From contig LFSH01000034.1 of assembly GCA_001513105.1 (NCBI GenBank), forward strand, positions 1-64,000: a stretch of 64,000 bases of DNA, given 5' to 3'. Origin of the DNA: Clostridiales bacterium DTU070. GTDB lineage: Bacteria > Bacillota > Clostridia > DSM-8532. The notes beneath the pieces are model-generated. The model saw only the letters and a list, made by a program, of their open reading frames with translations. It had not been told where the DNA came from and did not search any database. Each line of letters starts with the position of its first letter. The stretch's first letter is position 1. The translations under genes were made by a program, and so were the position numbers. Below are positions 53,001 through 62,611 of the stretch, one piece after another.

Positions 53001-53333
53001 GAGATAATTGCCACCGAAGGCACTTACAATTATCTTACCGAAAACGGAATAAAATGCCGGAAGGTAAAGAAAATGTATGAGGGCCGGCCGAATATCGTGG
53101 ACCTTATTCTCAACGGCGAAATACAGCTTATTGTAAATACGCCGTCGGGAAAACAGAGCCAGTATGACGATTCATACATCAGGAAAAGTGCGATAAGATA
53201 CAACATTCCGTATATAACAACCATGACAGCAGCCCTTGCAAGCGTTAAGGGAATAGCGGCGTATAGGGTGGATCATGAAACCGAGGACAAGGTAAAATCG
53301 CTGCAGAGTTACCATAAAGACATCGGTGACTGA
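50091..53333 (+). CDS. carB: Carbamoyl-phosphate synthase large subunit
   Basis: [50 protein letters not shown]; duplicated ATP-grasp halves; 1080 aa. Confidence 0.98.
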   Translation: [1080 protein letters not shown]

Positions 53334-53361
53334 TGTAATCTGAAAAGGAGAGTGTATTTTC

Positions 53362-54762
53362 TTGGGAGGAGTATTCGGTGTTGTTTCAAAGAATGACTGC
53401 GTACTGGATTTGTATTTCGGTACCGACTACCACTCCCACCTCGGAACAAGCCGGGGGGGAATGGCCGTTTGGACCGGCAGGTCGTTTTCAAGATCGATAC
53501 ACAATATAGAAAATGTACAGTTCCGTTCAAAGTTTGAAGTGGACCTGTCAGGCATGAGCGGTCATATGGGCATAGGATGCATCAGCGACAACGAACCCCA
53601 GCCCCTTCTGGTCCGTTCCCATCTTGGCCACTATGCAATAACAACGGTCGGACGCATTAATAACATAGATGATATTGTTGATCACTGTTTCAGGAACAAC
53701 CTGATCCATTTCCTTGAAATGAGCAGGGGGGAAATCAATCCCACCGAGGTTGTTTCGGCGTTGATTGACCAGGAAAGTTCCATTAAGGACGGTATTCTGT
53801 ATGCCCAGCAGACAATTGACGGTTCATGCACACTGCTTGTTCTGACAGACAAGGGCATTTATGCGGCAAGGGATCGTTTCGGACGAACCCCTCTCATTGT
53901 GGGCAGGAAGGAAGGAGCATATTGCGTTTCGTTTGAATCCTGCGCATTTACAAATCTGGGTTACCATCCGTTTTACGAGCTTGGTCCGGGTGAAATAGTG
54001 CTTATTACACCGGATGGCATTGAACAGGTTTCGCCGCCCGGAGACAAAATGAAAATATGTTCTTTCCTGTGGGTTTATTTCGGTTATCCGTCCTCGACCT
54101 ATGAAGGCGTTAATGTCGAGGTTATGCGTAACAGGAACGGCGCAATAATGGCCCGAAAGGACAAGGTGGAGGTTGACTTTGTTTCGGGGATACCCGATTC
54201 GGGCGTAGCCCATGCGATAGGTTATTCGAATGAAGCCAAAATACCGTATGTGAGGCCGTTTATCAAGTACAACCCCACATGGTCCAGGAGTTTCATACCC
54301 CAGACCCAGGAAGTAAGGCAACTGATTGCTAAAATGAAACTTATGCCCATTATTGACCTGATAAAAGGGAAAAGGCTTCTGTTCTGCGACGACTCAATAG
54401 TACGCGGCACGCAAATGAAGGAAACTGTTCAGTTTTTATACAGTTACAACGCCAGGGAAGTTCATATCCGTTCAGCCTGTCCACCGCTGCTTTTTACATG
54501 TAAATACCTTAACTTCTCAAGGGCAAGGTCTGACATGGACCTGGTTGCAAGGCGCGCAATCAGGAAACTTGAAGGCAAAGACGATGCCAACCTGGAACAG
54601 TATTGCGATCACAGGACCGAAAAACACAGGTGCATGGTTGAATACATCGGCAAACAGCTTGGTTTTACATCATTAAAATACCAAGCCCTTCCCGATATGC
54701 TTGACGCGACAGGTCTTCCCCATGAAAAACTGTGTACTTACTGCTGGAACGGCAGGGAGTGA
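53362..54762 (+). CDS. Amidophosphoribosyltransferase-like protein (PurF paralog) lacking the N-terminal Cys
   Basis: M-GGVFGVVSKNDCVLDLYFGTDYHSHLGTSRGGMAVW; PRPP motif LLFCDDSIVRGTQMKET; position 2 is Gly. Confidence 0.88.
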   Translation: MGGVFGVVSKNDCVLDLYFGTDYHSHLGTSRGGMAVWTGRSFSRSIHNIENVQFRSKFEVDLSGMSGHMGIGCISDNEPQPLLVRSHLGHYAITTVGRINNIDDIVDHCFRNNLIHFLEMSRGEINPTEVVSALIDQESSIKDGILYAQQTIDGSCTLLVLTDKGIYAARDRFGRTPLIVGRKEGAYCVSFESCAFTNLGYHPFYELGPGEIVLITPDGIEQVSPPGDKMKICSFLWVYFGYPSSTYEGVNVEVMRNRNGAIMARKDKVEVDFVSGIPDSGVAHAIGYSNEAKIPYVRPFIKYNPTWSRSFIPQTQEVRQLIAKMKLMPIIDLIKGKRLLFCDDSIVRGTQMKETVQFLYSYNAREVHIRSACPPLLFTCKYLNFSRARSDMDLVARRAIRKLEGKDDANLEQYCDHRTEKHRCMVEYIGKQLGFTSLKYQALPDMLDATGLPHEKLCTYCWNGRE

Positions 54763-56063
54763 TAACCTGTTTTCATTGCGATATAACGGTTCACTGCTTC
54801 AAGGGTGAACCTGTCCGGGGCGGATTCAAGTACATGAATACCCGACTTTTCAAGAACCGAAAAGGTGCGATGCCTGTCGTCAACCAGTTTCATTGCAGCG
54901 CTTTTGCTGAATATATCCTCGGTTGTAAGAACCTCTTTCTCTGCCATACCATAAAGGGCAGGGTTTTTTATGCACAAAACCATGACCCTGTGTCTCGGAG
55001 CACAAACTTTCCATGAGTTTACTATATCCATGGCATGTTCAAAATTATACGGATCGGTAAACAGCAATACCAGGCTCTGGCGGTTCTGTTCCCGCTGCAA
55101 TGTGGTGAAGGCTTTCTGATAGTCGGCATAGTTTTCGGTTGTCTGGATATTGTACATGCTTTCTGCCAGTCTCTGAAAATGTCCTCTTCCCTTTCCTGCG
55201 GCAACTATACGGTTAATTTCGCTGTCAAAGGATATCAGTCCTATATTGTCTCCGTAATTTATAGCTGTTTCTGCAACAATGAACGCAGCGTTCACCGCAT
55301 AGTCCAGCTTTGTTATTTCGTTAATCTCCTCGTTCATAACCATGCTTGTATCCATCATAAGGTAAACATACTGGTTTCTTTCGGGTTCGTAATGGTTTAC
55401 ATAAATATGCCCGGTTCTTGCGGTCACATTCCAGTTTATGTGCCTGAAATCATCGCCCTGGCTGTATTCACGAATGCTTTCAAACTCGGTTCCAACACCG
55501 AGGCTTCTTATTTTTCTGAGCCCGGCCAGGAGCCTTTTCTTCTGTACGATTAAAAGATGACTGTTCCTGAGATCCTTAAGATTCGGATACACCTTAACCT
55601 TATCGGCTATTTTAATGGTTTTCGACAGGACGCAAAGCCCAAGGACACCCGTTATCCTTACATGAAGATCGGGAAAAACGTATTCCCCGCGTTTCGTTGG
55701 TTTAACCCTGTAGAATATGTTCCTGTTCCTGCCGGGATTAATCTCGAACTCCAGTACCTCTTTATCAACGCCGAAACTTTCAGGCACGCTGTCCCTGAGT
55801 TTGGCTTTTAGCCTGTACTTAACGGGGTTTTCTATACATAAACCAATTCTGTTCCATGCAGAAAGGGAAAGGATTTGATCTATTTCCCTGCGGAACCCGA
55901 AATCCCTGATCCTTGGCGACAGGGAAAAATCAACGACAAGAAGTGTAACAAGCAGAAAATTGTACGCCAGCAAAGCATACACTCCAATGCCGGGTATGAA
56001 TGACAAAGCCGCGGGTATGACACCCATTGCAACCAACAGAATAAACCGTTTACTGACAAACAT
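54738..56063 (-). CDS. DUF58 domain-containing protein
   Basis: EFESIREYSQGDDFRHINWNVTARTGHIYVNHYEPERNQYVYLMMDTSMVM. Confidence 0.92.
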   Translation of the reverse strand: MFVSKRFILLVAMGVIPAALSFIPGIGVYALLAYNFLLVTLLVVDFSLSPRIRDFGFRREIDQILSLSAWNRIGLCIENPVKYRLKAKLRDSVPESFGVDKEVLEFEINPGRNRNIFYRVKPTKRGEYVFPDLHVRITGVLGLCVLSKTIKIADKVKVYPNLKDLRNSHLLIVQKKRLLAGLRKIRSLGVGTEFESIREYSQGDDFRHINWNVTARTGHIYVNHYEPERNQYVYLMMDTSMVMNEEINEITKLDYAVNAAFIVAETAINYGDNIGLISFDSEINRIVAAGKGRGHFQRLAESMYNIQTTENYADYQKAFTTLQREQNRQSLVLLFTDPYNFEHAMDIVNSWKVCAPRHRVMVLCIKNPALYGMAEKEVLTTEDIFSKSAAMKLVDDRHRTFSVLEKSGIHVLESAPDRFTLEAVNRYIAMKTGYHSLPFQQ

Positions 56064-56083
56064 AATAACCTCAACCTGCCCTG

Positions 56084-57037
56084 TTATCTTGGTACTGCTA
56101 CGGTTTTAACAATTCCGTCAAGGATGTCGTCCACCGTGATATTGTCAAGCAGTGTTTCGGGCTTGACTATGATCCTGTGCCTGAGGACAGGTTTTATTAT
56201 CTCAATAACATCTTCGGGAATCACAAAGTCCCTGCCCGAGAATGCCGCGAGAGTTTTTGCGCATTTCATGACTGCAATGGATGCACGGGAACTTGCCCCT
56301 AACAGTACGGCAGGTGAATTTCTTGTTGCAAGTATTATTGAAGTTATATATCGGATTATGTTCTCATTTACAAGCACACTGTTGATTTCCCTGTCAATGG
56401 ATGACCACTCCCCGGGAGTGATAACCGGTTCAACCATATCCGGGTTTATATCCCCGCCTTTTTCATTTACCATTTTTAAAAGCAGTTCTTCCTGTTCGGG
56501 AGGAAGATGGGTTACCGTCAGCTTCATCAGGAACCTGTCAAGCTGCGCCTCGGGGAGCGGATATGTTCCTTCAAACTCCAGCGGATTCATAGTTGCCAGT
56601 ACCATAAAGGGTTTAGGCAGTTCATAGGTTTCACCGTCTATTGTGACATTTCCTTCTTCCATGCACTCCAAGAGAGCCGACTGGGTTTTCGGTGTGGCAC
56701 GGTTTATTTCATCTGCCAGCAATATGTTTGTAAAAACCGGGCCCTTTTTCATATAAAAAGTGCTGGTTTTTACATCAAATACTTTTGTTCCGGTTACATC
56801 GGAAGGCATAAGATCAGGGGTGAACTGTATCCTTGAAAAATCTGCTTCAAGGGTTCTGGCAAGTGCCCTTGCAGACAGGGTCTTCCCTATTCCCGGCACT
56901 CCTTCTATCAGCACATGGCCGCCGGTGAATAATGCTATGGCCAGGTGTTCAAGGAACTCATCCTGTCCGACTACAACCTTTTTCATTTCCTTCATCAGTA
57001 TCTCATATTTTTCCTGTATAATCCGGTTAAGTTCCAT
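56084..57037 (-). CDS. MoxR family AAA ATPase
   Basis: GHVLIEGVPGIGKTLSARALARTLEADFSRIQFTPDLMPSDVTG...LLADEINRATPKTQSALLECMEEGNVTIDG. Confidence 0.96.
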   Translation of the reverse strand: MELNRIIQEKYEILMKEMKKVVVGQDEFLEHLAIALFTGGHVLIEGVPGIGKTLSARALARTLEADFSRIQFTPDLMPSDVTGTKVFDVKTSTFYMKKGPVFTNILLADEINRATPKTQSALLECMEEGNVTIDGETYELPKPFMVLATMNPLEFEGTYPLPEAQLDRFLMKLTVTHLPPEQEELLLKMVNEKGGDINPDMVEPVITPGEWSSIDREINSVLVNENIIRYITSIILATRNSPAVLLGASSRASIAVMKCAKTLAAFSGRDFVIPEDVIEIIKPVLRHRIIVKPETLLDNITVDDILDGIVKTVAVPR

Positions 57038-57044
57038 ATGATTT

Positions 57045-58061
57045 TCATCCCTTTCTCATGATTTGGCTGCTTTTATTTATCTCATGTTCAAGTTTTTCAA
57101 GGCCAAGAACCATCTTTCTGAGTTCATTTCTGCTCAGTTCGCCTTTTCTCAGGTAATACTCGCATTCTGCAAGCAATCTCAGGGCTTTATCCCTGTAAGC
57201 GCTGTTCATCGACAAATACCTTCCGTATTTACGGGTGAAACTGCCGTAGTAGTTCGACAATACCAGCGGGTAAGCCTTCATTCTCTGGTAAAGACCTGAA
57301 AGTGCCCTGACCACTTCATTTTCAGGCCTCAACACCATTATCCTATCGCTCCGCACCCGCCCGAAGGGTTTCCAGCCTCTTACTGTAAAAAGCAGAACAG
57401 CCAGTACAAGCTGTATTAATACCAGCTGCCCGGCATACCCGATTAAATCCCATATATGCGGTGACGGAACCTGCATGAAATGGAAATACTCATTGAACAT
57501 CACTTTTGGGTTGTTTATCCTGGTAAGCACATTAATAAACGCAACCGCCGCGTCCGATGCGGAAATGTTTTCGTTCAGAAAACCGTCGGCGCTGTCCATC
57601 ACACATACCAGCCCGTTTTCGAGCCAGTACCATGTGGCCGTGATATTCCCGATTGCCGTAACCTCGTGCCGGCTCATATGCTCAGCGATAAAGTCAAAAA
57701 TCCACAGGTTGCCTATATTCCTTTCGTCAATAATCAATACGAGTGTATTGCCGTTTCCAAGCCATTGTTTCAGAGCCTGTTCCTCCCCGGGTTCATTGAA
57801 CAGCGCGGGTATTGGACGGTAAGCAACCATTACGGGACTTTCCTTTATAAATTTAGCCGGGTAATGATACCGTGAAACCTGAAAACCGCATCTGTCCGCA
57901 AGCAGGTATAAAGCCTTAACCCCTGTTTTCTTTGCACTGTATGAAGAAAATTCGGGATAATCACTCTCATATACTGTTATCGAGTATAAAATAAGCGCTA
58001 CAAACGCCACAGAGAATATAATCAGCATGGAAAAAAGAACTTTTCTGAGCCTGTTTTTCAT
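57045..58061 (-). CDS. DUF4350 domain-containing protein
   Basis: TM anchor; SSYSAKKTGVKALYLLADRCGFQVSRY; position in MoxR/DUF58 cluster. Confidence 0.75.
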   Translation of the reverse strand: MKNRLRKVLFSMLIIFSVAFVALILYSITVYESDYPEFSSYSAKKTGVKALYLLADRCGFQVSRYHYPAKFIKESPVMVAYRPIPALFNEPGEEQALKQWLGNGNTLVLIIDERNIGNLWIFDFIAEHMSRHEVTAIGNITATWYWLENGLVCVMDSADGFLNENISASDAAVAFINVLTRINNPKVMFNEYFHFMQVPSPHIWDLIGYAGQLVLIQLVLAVLLFTVRGWKPFGRVRSDRIMVLRPENEVVRALSGLYQRMKAYPLVLSNYYGSFTRKYGRYLSMNSAYRDKALRLLAECEYYLRKGELSRNELRKMVLGLEKLEHEINKSSQIMRKG

Positions 58062-58726
58062 TCACGCTTCTCCTTCTGGTTCATATAAAAATCAAACCAT
58101 TTGCCGACAACAACTTCATCCACCGCCCTGTTTCCGTAACAGCAGGCGTTGAAAAGCGCAGAAAACTCCTGCATTTGCGGGATCAGTTTTTTTTCCTTCT
58201 GTCCTATTTCCCGGATATACATACGGTTCGTTTTCCATTTTTCAATCCTGATAATTTTCCTTTTGTCAAGTTCCAGGAGCAAAGCTATGAAAAGGAACCG
58301 CAGAGCTTTTGAATACTCCTTCGAGGATAAATACCCGTAATAGTTCTCCATGGCTTCATCGGGCCTGTTAAGATATTCATACGCTTCGGGAGCCTGCATC
58401 TTCCTGATCCGTCCTGAAAGATACACCTTTTTCACTATAAACCTGACAAGAAAAAACAAAAGTATTGCGGCAATCAAAATTAGGAGCACTTTCAGTATGG
58501 TCTGAAGCACAGGAACATTTATACCGAAGTCAGGATCTATCCGGATTTGAGGATTGGGCTGTTTGTACTGCAATAATTCCCTGACCCATTCCTTTATTGC
58601 TTCCCAGATGCTGCCCAGAACTTTTACCAGCGGGCTTTTTTCACCCTCATTATGGAACTCGCGCCTTTTAAGAATCTGTTCAAGTATATCGCGTATCTCC
58701 TGTTCACTGACATTATTACTCAGCAT
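58058..58726 (-). CDS. DUF4129 domain-containing protein
   Basis: C-terminal YSKALRFLFIALLLELDKRKIIRIEKWKTNRMYIREI; cluster context. Confidence 0.75.
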   Translation of the reverse strand: MLSNNVSEQEIRDILEQILKRREFHNEGEKSPLVKVLGSIWEAIKEWVRELLQYKQPNPQIRIDPDFGINVPVLQTILKVLLILIAAILLFFLVRFIVKKVYLSGRIRKMQAPEAYEYLNRPDEAMENYYGYLSSKEYSKALRFLFIALLLELDKRKIIRIEKWKTNRMYIREIGQKEKKLIPQMQEFSALFNACCYGNRAVDEVVVGKWFDFYMNQKEKRE

Positions 58727-59801
58727 TAGGTGCCTCCGAAAACCAACGTTTGTTCTTTTCCGCCTCTTCCTGTTTTATTTCCCAAAGGTTCAACTCGATA
58801 TCAAGACCTTCGCGCTTAACCCTCAGCGTAATATACAGGGCCGTCATTATACATGTCAGCAGCGGGCGTAATATTTCCGAGAAAAGCTGGGTTACAACCG
58901 TACTGATCCTGAACAGTTCTATATCCATATTGCCTGAGAATGTATTGACGATATTGAAGACAAGGCTTATTACCGTCGGAAACAGCAGAAACATGATATA
59001 CCCGAAGGTAAAGGACAGGCCGATAATATAAAAGCCATTCCTGCCGAGATCGCCTCCCCTGCCGATGCTTGAACCTGCTTTCTGCTGTTCAATGCAGATT
59101 GCGGGCAGGAACATCCAGAATCTTCCGTAATAATAACCTACCGCTATCAGAACAAAAAACACAAGTACCGTTATAATAAGAATGAGCAGGCTCGAAAGAG
59201 CCAGGGCAAGCCATGGGGTGTTATAAGTTGATGCTATAAGTCCCACAAGCCCGAATGATATTGCAAACATTCCTGCAATAAGAATAATATACAAAACGGT
59301 GATAACCACACCCTGGATCAGTATGTATAGCATTCTTCCGAGAAATAACGTGCCGAACTGCCTGAAGCATTCCTTCACTGCCTGTTTTACGGTTTTCTTC
59401 TGTTCCAGGACAACATCGGCGTACAGGATTTTGACAATTGACCCTTCCATTACATTCTTTAGCGTAACAAAGTAAATGACCTGCAGAAGCAATGAACCAA
59501 ACAGCATTGCATAAAAGGTAATCGCCGAAGAGAATATTTCGTCGGGATTTATTGCCGTAATATCCAACGGATTTATAAAATTCCAGTATTGTTCTGTAAA
59601 TACCGGGTTTAAAATGGTTATTACCAGCATCACCGGGATATTGAATATCAGGTTGATTACAAGAAGACTTTTAAAATGCTTTCTGAACAGAAAAATCCCA
59701 TAATCCAGGACATCGGCAAAACCCGCTTTCTGCAAAGGCCTTAAGGATACCATAAAACCACCGTTTGTAAAATTTCTATCTGTATTATCATATAATACCA
59801 A
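58716..59801 (-). CDS. Multi-pass membrane protein of the MoxR/DUF58 cluster
   Basis: Several TM helices; overlaps the DUF4129 start. Confidence 0.6.
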   Translation of the reverse strand: MVLYDNTDRNFTNGGFMVSLRPLQKAGFADVLDYGIFLFRKHFKSLLVINLIFNIPVMLVITILNPVFTEQYWNFINPLDITAINPDEIFSSAITFYAMLFGSLLLQVIYFVTLKNVMEGSIVKILYADVVLEQKKTVKQAVKECFRQFGTLFLGRMLYILIQGVVITVLYIILIAGMFAISFGLVGLIASTYNTPWLALALSSLLILIITVLVFFVLIAVGYYYGRFWMFLPAICIEQQKAGSSIGRGGDLGRNGFYIIGLSFTFGYIMFLLFPTVISLVFNIVNTFSGNMDIELFRISTVVTQLFSEILRPLLTCIMTALYITLRVKREGLDIELNLWEIKQEEAEKNKRWFSEAPNAE

Positions 59802-59832
59802 TCAGAATCTGTCAAATGACGTAAAACAATTG

Positions 59833-59858
59833 AAAAAAAGGGCGGTTCGCGCCCTTTT
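59833..59858 (-). terminator. Rho-independent terminator downstream of the D-Ala-D-Ala carboxypeptidase
   Basis: Minus strand GGGCG-CGAAC-CGCCC-TTTTTTT. Confidence 0.85.
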
Positions 59859-59902
59859 ACCGGTGTTTTTGGGAGTCGGTTGTGCTATACGCTCTTTGTC
59901 GT

Positions 59903-61129
59903 CTATCTTCTCGCCAGTGAAAACCAGTGTACCGTAAGCCTCAAAAACAGCTTGAACCATGAGGCCTTTTGCACGTCTTCGGTTACAATCAGGGGTATAC
60001 TGAGGATTTCCTTGTTCTCAAGCGTCAGAACAACTTCACCGGCCCTGTCCCCGGTTGAAACGGGTGCATTGACATACTCCGGAAGCCTGACCTCCTGCTG
60101 AACCTTGTCCCTCTGCCCCCTTTTCAGAAGCACCGATTTATTGTCCTCATATGCAACGGGCACCGAAAGCCCCAAACCCTTTCTTACCATTACTTTACCT
60201 GCTGTCTCGCCTTTTCTTTCAATTTTCATTATTTCATAGTTTGAAAAACCATAATCCAGCATTTTGGTAGTCTCCGAAAAGCGCAGGCTCATGCTTTCGG
60301 CACCAAGTATTACCGATATCAGATCAAGTCCGTCACGGGAAGCCGTGGCTGTTAGACAGTAGCCCGCCGCATTTGTCACCCCGGTTTTTAATCCTGTCAT
60401 GCCCCTGTATTTACCGATCAGATGATTTGTGTTATCCAAATCAAAGGTCCCGTTTCTGAAAGTATCGTGTTTGATTGTTGTATATTCAATTATCAGCGGG
60501 TATTTCGTAATCAGTTCTCTTGCCATTATCGCTATATCGCGGGCCGTGCTGTAATGGCCTTCATCGGTCAACCCCGAACAGTCCAGGAAATTGGTATTTG
60601 TCATTCCCAGCTCCCTGGCCTTTTCATTCATCATGGTTACAAAAACGCCTTCACTGCCTGCAACATGCTCTGCCAGTGCAACAGACGCATCATTTGCCGA
60701 ATGGATTGCAACAGCTTTTAAAAGATCATGAACCGTAAACTCCTCCCCAACGGCGAGATAAACCTGCGAGCCGCCCATGCCTGCTGCGTGTTCGGACGCA
60801 ACAACCACATCATCGAGGCTGATCTTATTCTGTGCAATGGCTTCCATGACCAAAAGCATTGTCATTATCTTTGTTATCGATGCAATGGGGCGTCTTTCAT
60901 CACTGTTCATCTCAAAAATAATCTCGCCGGTGTTTGCACACATTAATAATGCTGATTTTGCCTTGATTTCAAAGGGTATGTTTTCAACTATCGGTACATT
61001 TTCCTTTTCAACCGTCTGTTCGTCTTTATCCTTAACCCCTGTTTCATCCTCAATGGCAATAACGCTCCCGTTAACCGAAACAATCAAAAAAACGCACAAT
61101 AAAACCCATATGACCGCTTTTCCCTTCAT
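59903..61129 (-). CDS. D-alanyl-D-alanine carboxypeptidase (DacF/DacB-type, peptidase S11)
   Basis: RRPIASITKIMTMLLVMEAI (SxxK), HSANDASVALAEHVAGS (SxN), MTGLKTGVTNAAGYCLTATA (KTG). Confidence 0.95.
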   Translation of the reverse strand: MKGKAVIWVLLCVFLIVSVNGSVIAIEDETGVKDKDEQTVEKENVPIVENIPFEIKAKSALLMCANTGEIIFEMNSDERRPIASITKIMTMLLVMEAIAQNKISLDDVVVASEHAAGMGGSQVYLAVGEEFTVHDLLKAVAIHSANDASVALAEHVAGSEGVFVTMMNEKARELGMTNTNFLDCSGLTDEGHYSTARDIAIMARELITKYPLIIEYTTIKHDTFRNGTFDLDNTNHLIGKYRGMTGLKTGVTNAAGYCLTATASRDGLDLISVILGAESMSLRFSETTKMLDYGFSNYEIMKIERKGETAGKVMVRKGLGLSVPVAYEDNKSVLLKRGQRDKVQQEVRLPEYVNAPVSTGDRAGEVVLTLENKEILSIPLIVTEDVQKASWFKLFLRLTVHWFSLARR

Positions 61130-61267
61130 TATCGGACAACTCCAAAACTATTGCTCCATAATAAATGTATGCATGGCTCATATGGGTTTATTCAGGCTTA
61201 TTTATCAAAATAACGGCAGTTGCACCTTCGCCTCTTCAGGCGGGAAGCGTTCAGGTTCAACAAAACA

Positions 61268-62611
61268 TCAATGCACCTTACCCAGGATCAAAGGCTTCCC
61301 GGGCACTGGGTCCGGGCTTATACCGATCGCAGTTTTCAGAACCCCGAGAGCCTCCGGTATCCTGTTTTCATCCGAAGTATGCAGTACTGCAATGGTTTCT
61401 CCCGCTTCCACTTTATCCGAAGGCTTTTTCACAAGTTCAATACCGGCAGAGGGATCTATAACATCGTCCTTATGCTTTCTTCCGGCTCCAAGCAGCATCG
61501 ATGCCATACCAAGTTTTTCGGCATGCATCTTCTCAATATATCCTGGTTCTTCGGCCTTCCATTCAGCCCTGAACGGGGCGGACGGCAGTTTCGAAGTATC
61601 ATCCACAACCCCGGGATCACCGTCCTGCCTTTCCACCATTTCTTTCAGTTTCTTTATTGCGGTGCCTTTTTCTATAGACTCAACGGCCAGGCTACGGCAG
61701 AATTCAATGTCACCTTTCCCTGCAGCAAACAGCATGTTTGCGGCCAGCTCCACACACACTTCCCTCAGGTCGGCGGGGCCTCTGCCGTTAAGTATGTCAA
61801 CCGCCTCGCTTACTTCGAGCGCATTACCTATTTTATTTCCCAATGGTCTGTCCATATCGGTTATAAGGGCCACCGTTCTCTTCCCCGCGCCCTTTCCTAT
61901 ATCCACCATCAGCCTTGCAAGTTTTTCGGCCTCGTCAATTGTTTTCATAAACGCTCCGCTGCCCGTTTTAACATCCAGGACTATTACATCCGAACCCGAG
62001 GCGAGTTTTTTGCTCATTATACTGGCTGCAATCAGCGACAGGTTTTCAACAGTACCTGTTGCATCCCTCAACGCATACAGTTTTTTGTCGGCAGGCGCAA
62101 GATTGCCCGTTTGACCGGTAACTGCAATACCAATTTCCTTTACGTTTTTAACAAACTCTTCGGATGAAAGGCCGGTGCGAAAGCCCGGTATGGATTCGAG
62201 CTTGTCAATTGTTCCGCCGGTATGTCCCAGGCCCCTTCCCGACATTTTTGCCACAGGAACCCCGCATGATGCTACAATGGGTGCTATTACAAGAGTGGTC
62301 TTGTCTCCGACGCCGCCCGTGCTGTGCTTGTCTACTTTTATACCGGGTATACAGGACAGATCAACCACATCACCTGAATGCAGCATGGCTTCTGTCAGCC
62401 ACAGGGTTTCTTCGGTATCCATTCCGTTGAAATAGACAGCCATCAGGAAGGCAGAGGCCTGGTAATCGGGAATCTGACCCGTTGTATACCCGTTGACGAA
62501 ATACCTGATTTCCTCCTTGCTCAGCTTCCCACCGTTGCGTTTCTTTATGATCAGGTCCAATGCAAACATATCCGTACCCTCCTCCGGAATTTTTAATAGT
62601 CCGTGTTTCAA
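61268..62611 (-). CDS. pdp: Pyrimidine-nucleoside phosphorylase; start probably MFALDLIIKKRNGG (about 62569)
   Basis: LIIKKRNGGKLSKEEIRYFVNGYTTGQIPDYQASAFLMAVYFNGM; VDKHSTGGVGDKTTLVIAPIVASCGVPVAKMSGRGLGHTGGTIDKLESIPG. Confidence 0.96.
   Translation of the reverse strand: MKHGLLKIPEEGTDMFALDLIIKKRNGGKLSKEEIRYFVNGYTTGQIPDYQASAFLMAVYFNGMDTEETLWLTEAMLHSGDVVDLSCIPGIKVDKHSTGGVGDKTTLVIAPIVASCGVPVAKMSGRGLGHTGGTIDKLESIPGFRTGLSSEEFVKNVKEIGIAVTGQTGNLAPADKKLYALRDATGTVENLSLIAASIMSKKLASGSDVIVLDVKTGSGAFMKTIDEAEKLARLMVDIGKGAGKRTVALITDMDRPLGNKIGNALEVSEAVDILNGRGPADLREVCVELAANMLFAAGKGDIEFCRSLAVESIEKGTAIKKLKEMVERQDGDPGVVDDTSKLPSAPFRAEWKAEEPGYIEKMHAEKLGMASMLLGAGRKHKDDVIDPSAGIELVKKPSDKVEAGETIAVLHTSDENRIPEALGVLKTAIGISPDPVPGKPLILGKVH

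Noticed and set aside
60777-62167. Long plus-strand ORFs (445 aa and 315 aa) over the carboxypeptidase / pyrimidine phosphorylase region
   Set aside because: They are antisense shadows of two well-recognised minus-strand enzymes, with low-complexity Ser/Phe-rich composition and no recognisable domain.
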